Shown here: positions 17,338 to 26,224 of the stretch, piece by piece
How the letters are laid out: every line of letters starts with the position of its first letter
Numbering within the stretch: position 1 is the first letter of the stretch
From: JAPPLG01 sp965199935
Lineage (GTDB): Bacteria; Bdellovibrionota; Bdellovibrionia; Bdellovibrionales; UBA1609
DNA length: 64,000 bases
Assembly: GCA_965199935.1 (NCBI GenBank)
Contig: CBDATD010000001.1
Coordinates: forward strand, 558,001 to 622,000
Direction: 5' to 3'
Translations under genes and position numbers: made by a program
The notes under the pieces: generated by a model
The model's database searches: none
What the model was told of the DNA's origin: nothing
What the model saw: only the letters and a program-made list of their open reading frames with translations

Positions 17338-19506
17338 ATGTCCTTTTTTGGAAAAACAGACGTACAAGGCACTATTTATTTAGCTTTAGCCTTATTTTTA
17401 GCGGCAGCTCTGATGAGCTATCACCCTCTAGATCCTTCTCTAAATACCCTGGGAGAAGAACCTGTGCGAAATTACTGTGGATACATTGGAGCTTTTTTAT
17501 CCGATTTAATGTATCAAACTTTTGGCCTCACATCTTGGTTATTCGTCATTGCATCTCTAAAAATATCTCTTTCTTCTTTTGCAGGCAGAAAAAAGTCTAA
17601 CTTGCAAGTTTATTTAACAGAGATTGTTTTACTTTGTTCCGTATGTGCTTTTGCTGTTTTACTTTGGCCGGACCTAAGATTTTTTGAAGGCCACATTACA
17701 ACAGGAGGAATGACCGGAGAGATGATCATTGCTGGACTCATTCCTCTCATTCATTCTGCTGGAGCTTTTATTGTTTTATCCACAGCTCTAGTTTGCTGTT
17801 TAATTGCACAAAGCCACCGGCCTCTTCGATTTTATATTCAGGGTCTTATGCATTTGATGTCTTCTGCAGGCGTTAAATTAAAAACTATTGGGCTTGATGT
17901 TTTTAAAAATCTACAAAATAAATCCATTGAACTTCCCCCCGTGGCTTTTAGCCGGGAATCTGAGGAAGAACTGCATTTTGATGAACAAGACGTTTCACTA
18001 CTGCCCAAGGAGGAGCCGTTAACTCCTGCTCAACCTGCCGAGGGCCATTGGAAACAGCCCCAACATAGCTTGCTGCCCGCAGTGCCTAAAAACACCTTTC
18101 GCATTTCAAATCAAGAAATCCGCCTGCAAACACAAAAATTACAAGACAAACTGGCTCAATTTTCCATTACAGGTGAAATGGTCGGAGTAAAAAGCGGCCC
18201 TGCGGTGACTTTATTTGAATTTCGACCTGCCGATTCAGTAAAAGTGGGAAAAATCACTCAATTAGCGGATGATTTAAGCATGGCTTTAAGTGCTGAATCA
18301 CTGAGAATCATTGCTCCCATTCCAGGAAGGGACGTTGTTGGAATTGAAGCTTCTAATTCTTCTCGTGAAATGGTGTATTTCAAAGATTTAGTTAAAGATC
18401 CTTTCATGAATCAGTCCTGGGACCTTCCTCTAGTTATGGGCCGGCATGTAGAAGGTTCTATATGCGTTCAAGAATTGAGTCAAATTCCTCATTTGCTTGT
18501 TGCAGGAAGCACCGGCTCCGGAAAATCTGTCTTCATCACAAGCCTTCTCGCAGGACTTCTCATGCACCACTCACCTGAAACTTTGCGTTTAATCCTTATT
18601 GATCCCAAACAGGTAGATTTAAGTTCTTTTGCAGACATTCCTCATTTGCTTTTTCCACCCATCACAAATACATCAAAAGCTTTGGACACTCTTCTTTGGA
18701 CGATCCAGGAGATGAATAAAAGATATAGATCTTTAAATCAATTCAACGTTAAGGGCATTAAAAGTTTTAATTATGCGGTATCTAAACTAAGTTCAGAAGA
18801 AAAATCACACCACGAAGAAGTTATGATGAATGAAACCGAAGATTATCACTTTGAGCCTTTGCCTTACATTTGTGTTATTGTAGAAGAGTTCGGAGACCTC
18901 ATGGCAAGTCCTAAACGCAGTCAAGTGGAGCAGGCTGTTGTACGTTTGGCTCAAATGGCCAGAGCCTGCGGCATTCACTTAATTTTAGCTATGCAAAGTC
19001 CTAGAAAAGACGTCATTACAGGTTTGATTAAAACAAATATACCGGGAAGAATCAGCTTCAAAGTCTCCAGCAAGATTGACTCAAGAGTGATTTTAGATGA
19101 ATCTGGAGCGGAAAGACTTCTTTCTAAAGGAGATATGCTTTTTTTAACTCCCGGATCAGCTAAAACAAAAAGATGCCACGGTCCCTTTATCAGCGAAGAG
19201 GATTTAAATTATATCGTCAATCACTGGAAATCTCAAGGAGGGCCGCAATATCAAACTATTGAAAAATTTGAGAATGAAAATTTTGATATTCACAACAGCT
19301 GGAATGAGTCCGATGAAGATATGGAAAAATACATAGAGATACGCTCTTATGTAGCTTCGTTGAAAACTGTTTCCACTTCCTCTCTGCAAAGAAAGTTTAG
19401 ACTGGGCTATCCAAGAGCCGCCCGCATGATGGAAAAGTTTGAAGAAGAGGGAATTGTAGGCCCAGCTCAAGGAAGCAAACCCAGGGAGGTTCTACATCAT
19501 AAATAA
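17338..19506 (+). CDS. ftsK: DNA translocase FtsK
   Basis: A 722-residue FtsK/SpoIIIE translocase that pumps DNA at the septum and helps resolve chromosome dimers. About four N-terminal membrane spans (residues 12-165) anchor it. A short linker leads to the motor with Walker A AGSTGSGKSVFI (near residue 390) and the Walker B region YICVIVEEFGDLM. The C-terminal gamma winged helix, which reads KOPS sequences, is present (SSLQRKFRLGYPRAARMMEK). The linker is short compared with E. coli FtsK, as in most bacteria. ATG 17338 lacks a strong ribosome-binding site. Confidence 0.96.
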   Translation: MSFFGKTDVQGTIYLALALFLAAALMSYHPLDPSLNTLGEEPVRNYCGYIGAFLSDLMYQTFGLTSWLFVIASLKISLSSFAGRKKSNLQVYLTEIVLLCSVCAFAVLLWPDLRFFEGHITTGGMTGEMIIAGLIPLIHSAGAFIVLSTALVCCLIAQSHRPLRFYIQGLMHLMSSAGVKLKTIGLDVFKNLQNKSIELPPVAFSRESEEELHFDEQDVSLLPKEEPLTPAQPAEGHWKQPQHSLLPAVPKNTFRISNQEIRLQTQKLQDKLAQFSITGEMVGVKSGPAVTLFEFRPADSVKVGKITQLADDLSMALSAESLRIIAPIPGRDVVGIEASNSSREMVYFKDLVKDPFMNQSWDLPLVMGRHVEGSICVQELSQIPHLLVAGSTGSGKSVFITSLLAGLLMHHSPETLRLILIDPKQVDLSSFADIPHLLFPPITNTSKALDTLLWTIQEMNKRYRSLNQFNVKGIKSFNYAVSKLSSEEKSHHEEVMMNETEDYHFEPLPYICVIVEEFGDLMASPKRSQVEQAVVRLAQMARACGIHLILAMQSPRKDVITGLIKTNIPGRISFKVSSKIDSRVILDESGAERLLSKGDMLFLTPGSAKTKRCHGPFISEEDLNYIVNHWKSQGGPQYQTIEKFENENFDIHNSWNESDEDMEKYIEIRSYVASLKTVSTSSLQRKFRLGYPRAARMMEKFEEEGIVGPAQGSKPREVLHHK

Positions 19507-19569
19507 AGCACATCCCTCTTGTTTGCGTACACGTTGTTCACAGTTGGCCTTATATTATCCTGCATACAC

Positions 19570-19589
19570 ATCGCTTCCGCAAAAACAGG
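19570..19589 (+). repeat. intergenic repeat element, copy A
   Basis: ATCGCTTCCGC (19570-19580) followed directly by AAAAACAGG (19581-19589), between ftsK and dapA. Both words recur together at 50000-50025, where TCCTGT is inserted between them. No function is evident. Confidence 0.45.
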
Positions 19590-19632
19590 AGCCTGCTTGC
19601 AAAGAAGAATTTATTCATGATAGAAAAACCAA

Positions 19633-20496
19633 ATGAAATTTAAAGGTGTTGTCACAGCTTTAATCACTCCTTTCTACAAAGGAGAGATAGACAAAACTTC
19701 TTTTATTCGACTGATAAAAAGTCAAATGGATGAAGGAGCGGACGGTTTTGTTCTCAACGGAACCACAGGGGAATCTCCAACTCTTAAAGAAGATGAAGTT
19801 TCCCAAATCGTGAAGTGGGCTAAAGCGGAAACTGCAGGGTCTGTTCCTCTTATTCTAGGCATCGGACACAACTCTACAGAGCAGGCTCAAAAAAATATTC
19901 AAAAAGCCAATAAATGGAAAATGGATGGAGCTTTAGCAGTGGCTCCTTATTACAACAAACCTTCTCAAAGAGGCTTAAAAAAACATTTTAAAAAAATAGC
20001 TGAATGCGCTGACATACCTATTCTGCTTTATAATGTTCCCTCCCGCACTCAAATTTCTTTGGATATAGACACTATTTTAGAGTTGTCTTTAGAAAAAAAA
20101 ATTCAAGGAATTAAAGAAGCTTCCGGGGATATGAAGTTTGCTGAAAAGTTATTTTCGTCCAATATAAAATCAGAATTTTCCTTTCTCAGCGGCGACGACA
20201 TTACCTGCCTGGACTTTGTAAAAAGAGGAGGAAATGGGGTTATTTCTGTTTCTTCACACTTTATGCTGCAGCCAATGAAGTTATTTTTAGATAAAGCTCT
20301 CAGAAAGGAGAGTGGAGCTGTTGAAGAATTTCAAAAAAAGTATGGAGGTGTTTTAAATTGTCTTTACAGCGTTTCCAATCCTATGATGATTAAACAAGTG
20401 ATGTATTTAAAGAAAATTATTCAATCTCCTGAACTAAGGCTTCCTCTTTGTGAGCCTGAAGATCATTTCATTCAAAAAATAAAACAGTTCCTCTAA
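19633..20496 (+). CDS. dapA: 4-hydroxy-tetrahydrodipicolinate synthase
   Basis: A 287-residue class I aldolase that condenses pyruvate with aspartate semialdehyde, the first committed step to diaminopimelate. The active-site residues fall at the E. coli positions: T44 and T45 in NGTTGES, Y133 in LLYNVPSRT and the Schiff-base K161 in GIKEASGD. Length is normal. dapB follows after an unusually long 351-base spacer. Confidence 0.97.
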   Translation: MKFKGVVTALITPFYKGEIDKTSFIRLIKSQMDEGADGFVLNGTTGESPTLKEDEVSQIVKWAKAETAGSVPLILGIGHNSTEQAQKNIQKANKWKMDGALAVAPYYNKPSQRGLKKHFKKIAECADIPILLYNVPSRTQISLDIDTILELSLEKKIQGIKEASGDMKFAEKLFSSNIKSEFSFLSGDDITCLDFVKRGGNGVISVSSHFMLQPMKLFLDKALRKESGAVEEFQKKYGGVLNCLYSVSNPMMIKQVMYLKKIIQSPELRLPLCEPEDHFIQKIKQFL

Positions 20497-20847
20497 TTTA
20501 CCCTGCTGTGCTGAACGGCCTGTCTGCCTCAAGATACAACCAGCCATGCCATGAAAGTACGATTTTTTATAAAATAATGTTTACAGAAGCTGTAAGGATG
20601 ACGGGACTGCCGCCATCCATGAAGTGATAACGCCCATAGTGGACGACAGCAGAACAGGGGAATAAATCCTCTTGATTTCACAGAAAATGACTGCAAAGCA
20701 GGCGTATCTGCATTTTTCAGCTTTATTCACACAGTTTCTTGTGTAAAACCCCGGGGAATGGCAAAAAGTATGGAAGTGACTTATATTCAGCAATGACTTA
20801 TCCTCATAGGGAAGATATAAAAAATAATTCGCATACAGGAAAAGGAA
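20497..20847 (+). other. 351-base dapA-dapB spacer, rich in possible RNA hairpins
   Basis: No convincing gene lies here. Several stems can be read by eye: TTACAG AAG CTGTAA (20581-20595), immediately followed by GGATG-CGG pairing with CCG-CATCC (20596-20618, one mismatch, loop GACTG), then CTGC AAA GCAG, ACACA-N6-TGTGT and CCCCGGGG before base 20760. The minus strand has an open frame of 122 codons (20581-20949), but it overlaps the dapB start and has Phe/Cys/Ser-rich composition unlike a real protein. A structured leader controlling dapB or a small RNA is possible; a known lysine riboswitch core is not recognisable. Confidence 0.4.
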
Positions 20848-21525
20848 ATGACAGCCGGACAAATCAAAATTGGACTGAGTGGAGCTTCCGGAAAAATGGG
20901 AAAATCCATCTGTGAATTCATTAAAACAGAAGAAAATTTTCACATTCAAGCTTTCTATGATTCCAAAAACCCTTTAAGCCGATGGACTCCCAGCACACTG
21001 TCTGTGGTCATTGATTTTTCCACCCCTAAAGCACTTATGAATACACTGCATTGGTGTGAAGAAAATAAAAAACCTCTTGTCAGCGGCACCACCGGGCTTG
21101 TATCAACAGAAAAAAAAGAGCTGCAAAAAATTTCCAAAAAGATTCCAATTTTATGGTCGCCCAATATGAGCCTCGGCATCGCCTGTTTCAACGAGTGGTT
21201 GAAAAAAATACCCCAAACAGTAAAAAGCTGGGATACTCAAATTTTTGAAACTCATCACCGTTTTAAAAAAGACGCGCCCAGCGGAACAGCTCTTCTCTTG
21301 CAAAAAACACTAGAATCGCAAAACATTCAAGGTCCAAAACCTCACTCCACAAGAGGAGGAGGTGTTCATGGCATACACAAAGTTTCCTTTATGGGCATGG
21401 ATGAAATTTTATCTATTGAACACATTGCCCAAGATCGAAAAGTATTTGCCAGAGGAGCTTTAAGAGCCTCCTCCTGGATTCTTCATCAAAAACCAGGCCT
21501 TTATGAAATTAAAGATTGTTTGTAA
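20848..21525 (+). CDS. dapB: 4-hydroxy-tetrahydrodipicolinate reductase, short form
   Basis: A 225-residue NAD(P)H-dependent reductase in the diaminopimelate pathway. The Rossmann loop GASGKMGKS (residues 12-20), the SGTTGL loop, and the catalytic HHRFKKDAPSGTA block (H136, H137, K140) are present, as is the terminal GLYEIKDCL. The usual length is about 265-273; the segment between the Rossmann loop and VIDFSTP is some 40 residues shorter than in E. coli DapB, while active-site regions are intact. AAGGAA precedes ATG 20848 closely. Confidence 0.94.
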   Translation: MTAGQIKIGLSGASGKMGKSICEFIKTEENFHIQAFYDSKNPLSRWTPSTLSVVIDFSTPKALMNTLHWCEENKKPLVSGTTGLVSTEKKELQKISKKIPILWSPNMSLGIACFNEWLKKIPQTVKSWDTQIFETHHRFKKDAPSGTALLLQKTLESQNIQGPKPHSTRGGGVHGIHKVSFMGMDEILSIEHIAQDRKVFARGALRASSWILHQKPGLYEIKDCL

Positions 21526-21696
21526 TACAAATTTTATAAAAAAATCACATAAACCAAACTGAAAAATTTTGAGAATGGCAAATCATCAGCTGTAATTATG
21601 AGCGGCCTCTTTTGCTAGAGTCAAAAATCAGCATTAGAATAGATATTTTTGTTTTACAACGAATGCAAAGTATGTAAAATCAATAGCTCCCATAAC

Positions 21697-21719
21697 AGCT
21701 TCCGCTCAAAAGCGGAGCC
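21697..21719 (+). repeat. hairpin TCCGCT-CAAA-AGCGGA upstream of tal
   Basis: A perfect six-base stem (21701-21706 with 21711-21716) around a CAAA loop, inside the sequence AGCTTCCGCTCAAAAGCGG. It shares GCTTCCGC with the intergenic repeat copies at 19570 and 50000. There is no T-run after it, and it lies 24 bases before tal, so it may act in the mRNA leader. The rest of the 217-base dapB-tal spacer shows nothing clear. Confidence 0.4.
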
Positions 21720-21742
21720 GAATAAAGCTGAGGCGGATAAAT

Positions 21743-22390
21743 ATGAAATTTTTTATTGATACAGCAGATCTAAGTGAAATAAAAAAACTTATACAGGTTT
21801 TTCCTATTGACGGGGTGACCACCAATCCTGCGTTAATTTCTCAGACAAGACAATCCACTCAAAGTTTAATCCCCAAAATTTGTGATTTAGTTCAAAAACC
21901 CGTCTCAGCAGAAGTGATTGAAACAGAAAAAAACAAAATGTATCAGGAAGCTTTAAGCTTGGCTCAACTGCATAAAAACATTGTTGTTAAACTGCCTCTA
22001 ACAAAAGACGGACTCGCTGTCTGCCGCCTCTTAAAAGAAAAAAATATTCCTACAAACGTCACTCTTTGCTTTTCGCCTCTTCAAGCCTTAAGAGCCGCTC
22101 AATCAGGAGCGGAAATGGTTTCTATTTTTGTAGGAAGATTGGATGATATTGACCAGTCCGGAATGCAGGTTGTGGCAGACACTTTGGAAATATTTTCCAA
22201 TTACTCTTTAAAAACTCAGGTCCTTGCGGCCAGTATCCGCCACCAAAAACATATTTTAGATTCTGCGCTGCTTGGAGCAGATATTGTCACAGCCCCTTAT
22301 AAAGTGCTAAATCAAATTATTCAACACCCTTTAACAGATATTGGACTTGAAAAATTTTTAGCTTCTGCCAAATCCATTCAAAAAAAATGA
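21743..22390 (+). CDS. tal: small transaldolase / fructose-6-phosphate aldolase family
   Basis: A 215-residue class I aldolase of the short transaldolase group. MKFFIDTADLSEIKK and the GVTTNPALI motif mark the N terminus, K83 in VVKLPLTKDG is the Schiff-base lysine, and VSIFVGRLDDI is conserved near residues 126-136. It exchanges dihydroxyacetone units in the pentose phosphate pathway; the close relative fructose-6-phosphate aldolase cannot be excluded from sequence alone. Its TGA overlaps the ATG of a small membrane protein gene. Confidence 0.92.
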   Translation: MKFFIDTADLSEIKKLIQVFPIDGVTTNPALISQTRQSTQSLIPKICDLVQKPVSAEVIETEKNKMYQEALSLAQLHKNIVVKLPLTKDGLAVCRLLKEKNIPTNVTLCFSPLQALRAAQSGAEMVSIFVGRLDDIDQSGMQVVADTLEIFSNYSLKTQVLAASIRHQKHILDSALLGADIVTAPYKVLNQIIQHPLTDIGLEKFLASAKSIQKK

Positions 22391-22527
22391 AATTAAAAAA
22401 GACTTATTTATTAACAATGATTGTTTCTTTTATTGTTTTTGTGATCTTATTTTATCCTCGTATCTTACCCCCCATTGATGCTCGAAGCACCACTTCTGTT
22501 CTCATAAAAAACCCTGAAACACCTTAG
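22387..22527 (+). CDS. small membrane protein (46 residues), unknown
   Basis: A short gene whose ATG overlaps the tal stop as ATGA (22387-22390). The product begins MKLKKTYLLTMIVSFIV and has one hydrophobic span (about residues 8-25) followed by a Pro-rich, polar tail ending in NPETP. The positive N terminus and single span suit an inner-membrane peptide with its tail in the periplasm. The last four bases overlap the convergent pdxA stop. I do not recognise a family; coupling to tal and codon content make it a plausible gene. Confidence 0.5.
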   Translation: MKLKKTYLLTMIVSFIVFVILFYPRILPPIDARSTTSVLIKNPETP

Positions 22528-23438
22528 CTGTTTAGAAATGAAATAGCTGTTTCTATTGCTTTTTTCATTGAAATAAAATTTGCTTTATTTTGACCAAAAA
22601 TATCTTTTGCCGTCCCATGATCCACACTGGTGCGGACAAAAGGAAGCCCTAAGGTGGTTTGTATTCCATCTTGCGGATGAACCGCCTTAAAGGGAATAAG
22701 ACCTTGGTCGTGATAGGCGCAAAGATAGAAGGAATACTTATCCCAATGAAAAGGCTGAAAAGCTGTGTCCGGTGTTAAAGGCCCTTGAACATCTTTCCTA
22801 TCATATTGATTTAAAACAGGAGCAAAAGTATCCAACTCCTCATTCCCTAAAATTCCCTCCTCCCCCGCATGGGGGTTCAAACCTAAAACTCCTATAGGTT
22901 TTGTTAAGGAGAGTTTTTTTCTAAATAATAAAGTCTGTTCAATTCCTTTTTGCAATAAAGCGGGGGTTATTTTCACCAAATTTAGAGGCTGATGATCCGT
23001 TAAAAGAACAACATTAAATTTTTCACCTAAAAAACACATAAAAAGAAAAGGGCGGCAGGACAGTTCTTTCAACAAATCCGTATGCCCTTTAAAAGGAAAA
23101 CCATCTTTTTTTATTTGAATTTTAGATAGAGGAGCAGTGACTAAAGCGCGGTTCTTTACATCTTCCAAACAAAGTTGAGCGGCTTTTTTGACCCACACAA
23201 CAGGAGAGTCGGAAGAACAAATTTCTACTATTTGCGAGTCTTCAATCTCGCAAAACTGATCCACCTTGGAACAATGAAGCGAAGAATACAAATCTTTTTC
23301 TAAAAAAGAACACTCTTCTGAACTTCTCCAAAGATAGTATTGAACACCTTTTTTCCCGCCTATTGAACTTAAGGCCTTTAAGCTTACTTCCAGCCCAATG
23401 CCGTCTTTATCCCCCGTAACAATGTGTATTTGCGTCAT
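22524..23438 (-). CDS. pdxA: 4-hydroxythreonine-4-phosphate dehydrogenase
   Basis: A 304-residue NAD-dependent, metal-binding dehydrogenase of the DXP-dependent pyridoxal phosphate pathway. Family marks are TGDKDGIGLEV at the start (usually GDPxGIGPE), TAPLSKIQIKKDG, the metal ligand His in FKGHTDLL, GLNPHAGEEGILG and CAYHDQGLIPFKAV. Length is slightly below the usual 325-330. Its ATG overlaps the stop of the SurA-like gene by four bases; the same chaperone-pdxA pairing (surA-pdxA) is well known in proteobacteria. Confidence 0.95.
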   Translation of the reverse strand: MTQIHIVTGDKDGIGLEVSLKALSSIGGKKGVQYYLWRSSEECSFLEKDLYSSLHCSKVDQFCEIEDSQIVEICSSDSPVVWVKKAAQLCLEDVKNRALVTAPLSKIQIKKDGFPFKGHTDLLKELSCRPFLFMCFLGEKFNVVLLTDHQPLNLVKITPALLQKGIEQTLLFRKKLSLTKPIGVLGLNPHAGEEGILGNEELDTFAPVLNQYDRKDVQGPLTPDTAFQPFHWDKYSFYLCAYHDQGLIPFKAVHPQDGIQTTLGLPFVRTSVDHGTAKDIFGQNKANFISMKKAIETAISFLNS

Positions 23439-24319
23439 ATGTATTTTTTAATCACAGAATCTTCTCTTTTATCCTTCATCCATCTTTCAAATTTAGACAA
23501 AAATCTTTCTTGAAAGATTTTTGATCTCAACTGACTGGCTTTTCTTTGATCACTCACAAGAAAAGACCTTTGCAATAGCTCAAAGACATAACAGTGGGAT
23601 CCAAAACAAACAGGTTTAGAAAATTGTCCTACACTCATTTTGGAAACAACCTTTCTTAAATTTTTATTCATTTGACTTTCTGTGAGAGAAAGAGTTTGAG
23701 AAAGGGTGTTTTTTTTCTTTGTTTTTTGAGAAAATTTTTCAGCAGAAAGCTTTCCTTCTTCACTAAAATCAAACTTCCATTGATTCAAACCATACTTATA
23801 TTGTTTAAAAAAATTTTTTCCCGTTTTCATTCTGTAGTAATCATTAATATCTGCTTCCAATATTTGAATTGCCGAGGAAATTTCTGTATGCACCCATTTC
23901 TCAAACAAATCATTATAATAAAGAATATCCTGGTATTGCTGTAAGGGAAGTCCTATTTTGAGCAGTTTCCTTCTTAAACTATTTTTAGTTATTTTCTTTT
24001 TTTTTAGCTCCTGTCTTAAAAGTTCTTCTTTAGAGGAAGAAATAAAATAATTTTCAGGCAGTTGGGATTTTAACACCGTTTCATCAATCATAAAATCAAT
24101 CACTTTTTCTCTGCTTTTAAGCAACTCCTTTTTAGGCCATAACTGAAATAAAACACTAGAAGGAGCCAGCGGCGATGACAGTAATTTTCGATAAACCCTT
24201 ACCTCAGATAGAAAAATCATTTCATCATTTACAACGGCAGAAGTTTTTTCTATAACTCTTGAGAAAACAAAAGTATTTACCAGAAATAATAAAACAAAAA
24301 TAAGGCTTTGATACTGCAT
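23435..24319 (-). CDS. SurA-like periplasmic chaperone, N-terminal domain type
   Basis: A 294-residue exported protein with a signal sequence (MQYQSLIFVLLFLVNTFVFS) and a SurA N-terminal domain start, KTSAVVNDEMIFLSEVRVY. The rest is helical and Lys-rich; I see no parvulin domain with its catalytic pattern, so it is probably a chaperone without isomerase activity. It sits between a parvulin PPIase and pdxA, with a four-base overlap into pdxA. GTG 24340 is an alternative start. The role, outer-membrane protein folding, is inferred from family and neighbours. Confidence 0.75.
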   Translation of the reverse strand: MQYQSLIFVLLFLVNTFVFSRVIEKTSAVVNDEMIFLSEVRVYRKLLSSPLAPSSVLFQLWPKKELLKSREKVIDFMIDETVLKSQLPENYFISSSKEELLRQELKKKKITKNSLRRKLLKIGLPLQQYQDILYYNDLFEKWVHTEISSAIQILEADINDYYRMKTGKNFFKQYKYGLNQWKFDFSEEGKLSAEKFSQKTKKKNTLSQTLSLTESQMNKNLRKVVSKMSVGQFSKPVCFGSHCYVFELLQRSFLVSDQRKASQLRSKIFQERFLSKFERWMKDKREDSVIKKYI

Positions 24320-24372
24320 AATGACCCGCTGTTTTATCACGAACTAAAAGTTTAAGCAATATGATATTCTGT

Positions 24373-25230
24373 CTAAATAGATGGAATAAGCTTCTTCGAG
24401 ATTTCGACTTTATACTTTTTCTGAATATTCCCAAGATATTGATTGAACACTTCCGTGCGTCTCTCAGTTCTCATCTGATTCTTTATATCCTCCACATTGG
24501 CCTCTTTAAAAGGAACCTTTCTATTTAATTTTACAATATAAAATCCATTTGGAGTGCGAATAGGTCTAGTGACTTGATTTTTCTTTAAAGATTTTACAGC
24601 GTCATAAATCAAAGGATAGAGATTGGTTCTTGAATAGTTAACACCCCCTTTTCCCACAAAAGTATTGTCTGAGTAAAGAGAAATAAGATCCAAAAAAGGT
24701 TTTTTACTTTTTAAAATTTGAGAATGTATTTTCACAGCTCGTTTTTTTATTTCCGCAATTTGCCTGCTATTTGAAGACTGAGGAATATCCAGCACAATAA
24801 AGTGGATATTGAAATAGGGATTGGACCTATAGAAAGATCTAAGTGCTTTGGAGTTTGCATTTCCAATTTCTCTATCAATTTTAGAAAGCTGAGCCTGCAT
24901 CCTTTTGGAAATAAAAGATTTGTAGATAGACTGATCCAAAGTTTGCTGCAATCGAGAGTCTGTAACCAACTTTCTGATGTTTGCAGACCGCACTAAACTT
25001 TTATCACTGTAAGCTTCCTCCACAATAACACGGTACCGCACGTAATCCCTTACAAATTGATCCCTTGCGGGAGCATTCAAGGTAGAGTTTAAGACAACCT
25101 TATAAGCCTCTTGAACTTCCTTTAAAGAGATGTTTTGCACAGCACCGCCGCCCCTTGAGAAGGAGGCTATATTTTGCGAAAAAGCAAAAAAAGAAAAAAA
25201 GAGAAAAAAAACAGCTAAAACACAGGACAT
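24373..25230 (-). CDS. periplasmic parvulin-type peptidyl-prolyl isomerase
   Basis: A 285-residue exported protein with a signal peptide (MSCVLAVFFLFFSFFAFS) and helical chaperone arms around one parvulin domain. The domain spans about residues 133-240: FNIHFIVLDIPQ at its start, LYSDNTFVGKGGVNY in the middle and IRTPNGFYIVKLNRK at its end. Such proteins help fold outer-membrane and secreted proteins. It is followed by the SurA-like gene after 53 bases; together they look like a two-component periplasmic folding set. Confidence 0.85.
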   Translation of the reverse strand: MSCVLAVFFLFFSFFAFSQNIASFSRGGGAVQNISLKEVQEAYKVVLNSTLNAPARDQFVRDYVRYRVIVEEAYSDKSLVRSANIRKLVTDSRLQQTLDQSIYKSFISKRMQAQLSKIDREIGNANSKALRSFYRSNPYFNIHFIVLDIPQSSNSRQIAEIKKRAVKIHSQILKSKKPFLDLISLYSDNTFVGKGGVNYSRTNLYPLIYDAVKSLKKNQVTRPIRTPNGFYIVKLNRKVPFKEANVEDIKNQMRTERRTEVFNQYLGNIQKKYKVEISKKLIPSI

Positions 25231-25284
25231 AAGACCTTCTAAATAGAGAGACTGGCTGAATATATCATTGAAATATCCATAAAA

Positions 25285-26214
25285 TCAAGCTTTACCCAAC
25301 TCTTTGATGAGAGCTGGTATAATGTCAAAAACATCCCCAACCAGACCATAGTTAGATTTTTTGAAAATAGGCGCCGAAGCATCTTTATTGACAGCCACCA
25401 CCACCTGAGCCCCTTGTATGCCCACTAGATGCTGAACAGCTCCTGAAATCCCGCAGGCGATATAAAGTTTTGGAGAAACTACAGTCCCTGTCTGCCCCAC
25501 TTGCATATGGTGAGGAACCCAGCCGGCATCCACAACAGCACGAGAAGCTCCTACAGCTCCAGAAATCACTTTTGCCAGCTCTTCTAAAAGCTCAAAGTTT
25601 TTAGCCTCCCCCAAACCTCTCCCTCCAGAAACAATTCTCTCTGCAGAATTAATTTGTTTTTTTATTTGAGGCGGATGAATTCGCGTGATCTTTTTTATCG
25701 GCGTTTTAAAAGGTTTAAAAGGAATGTCTTTTATTTTAGGTTTCCCCAGCGCACCTTCTGCTTCTGGGGCCTCCGGAAAGGCTGAGGGGTTTAAAAGTAT
25801 AAAACAAGGTCTTTTTAAAATTTTGATTTTTGACAATAACTTTCCTGTATAAAGAGGTTTTTCAATGAATAAATCTTCTCCCTGAAAAGTGATGTCTGAA
25901 ACATCATTAAAAAAGACAGCTTGTTTTGCACAGGCCGCGCCTGAAAGAAATTCTCTATTTGAAGGATGATCTAAAGCCAAGAAAATATCTGGATTTTCTT
26001 GATCATATAAATCCGAAACAATTTTTGAAAAATGACAGGGATGATAAGAAGATTCCCTCAGAACACGAAGAACTGGAGAAGAAATTTCAGGCCATAAAAT
26101 ATCCTCTAAACCGATAGTAAAAAAACGAACATTTTTATTTTTAAAAACATCTTGAGCATACCTAATGAGTTTCAAATACTTTGAAGAGGATTCAATAAAA
26201 ACTAAAACTTTCAT
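25285..26214 (-). CDS. etfA: electron transfer flavoprotein, alpha subunit
   Basis: A 309-residue ETF alpha subunit carrying the FAD site. The conserved C-terminal half has GGRGLGEAKNFELLEELA, GASRAVVDAGWVPHHMQVG, TVVSPKLYIACGISGAVQH and AVNKDASAPIFKKSNYG. With EtfB it moves electrons from acyl-CoA dehydrogenases to the quinone pool through ETF dehydrogenase, which is not in the window. It lies ten bases after etfB. Length is normal. Confidence 0.96.
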   Translation of the reverse strand: MKVLVFIESSSKYLKLIRYAQDVFKNKNVRFFTIGLEDILWPEISSPVLRVLRESSYHPCHFSKIVSDLYDQENPDIFLALDHPSNREFLSGAACAKQAVFFNDVSDITFQGEDLFIEKPLYTGKLLSKIKILKRPCFILLNPSAFPEAPEAEGALGKPKIKDIPFKPFKTPIKKITRIHPPQIKKQINSAERIVSGGRGLGEAKNFELLEELAKVISGAVGASRAVVDAGWVPHHMQVGQTGTVVSPKLYIACGISGAVQHLVGIQGAQVVVAVNKDASAPIFKKSNYGLVGDVFDIIPALIKELGKA

Positions 26215-26224
26215 TAAAACCTCT

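Noticed and set aside
20581..20949. Minus-strand open frame of 122 codons in the dapA-dapB spacer
   Set aside because: It overlaps the dapB start by 100 bases, is very rich in Phe, Cys and Ser, has no ribosome site and resembles no protein; the hairpins explain the region better.
21660..21742. Intrinsic terminator after dapB at the TCCGCT-CAAA-AGCGGA hairpin
   Set aside because: No T-run follows and it lies 24 bases before tal, so it is more likely a leader element.
22391..22523. tal-pdxA spacer as empty DNA
   Set aside because: It is almost fully taken up by the 46-codon membrane protein gene that overlaps both neighbours.
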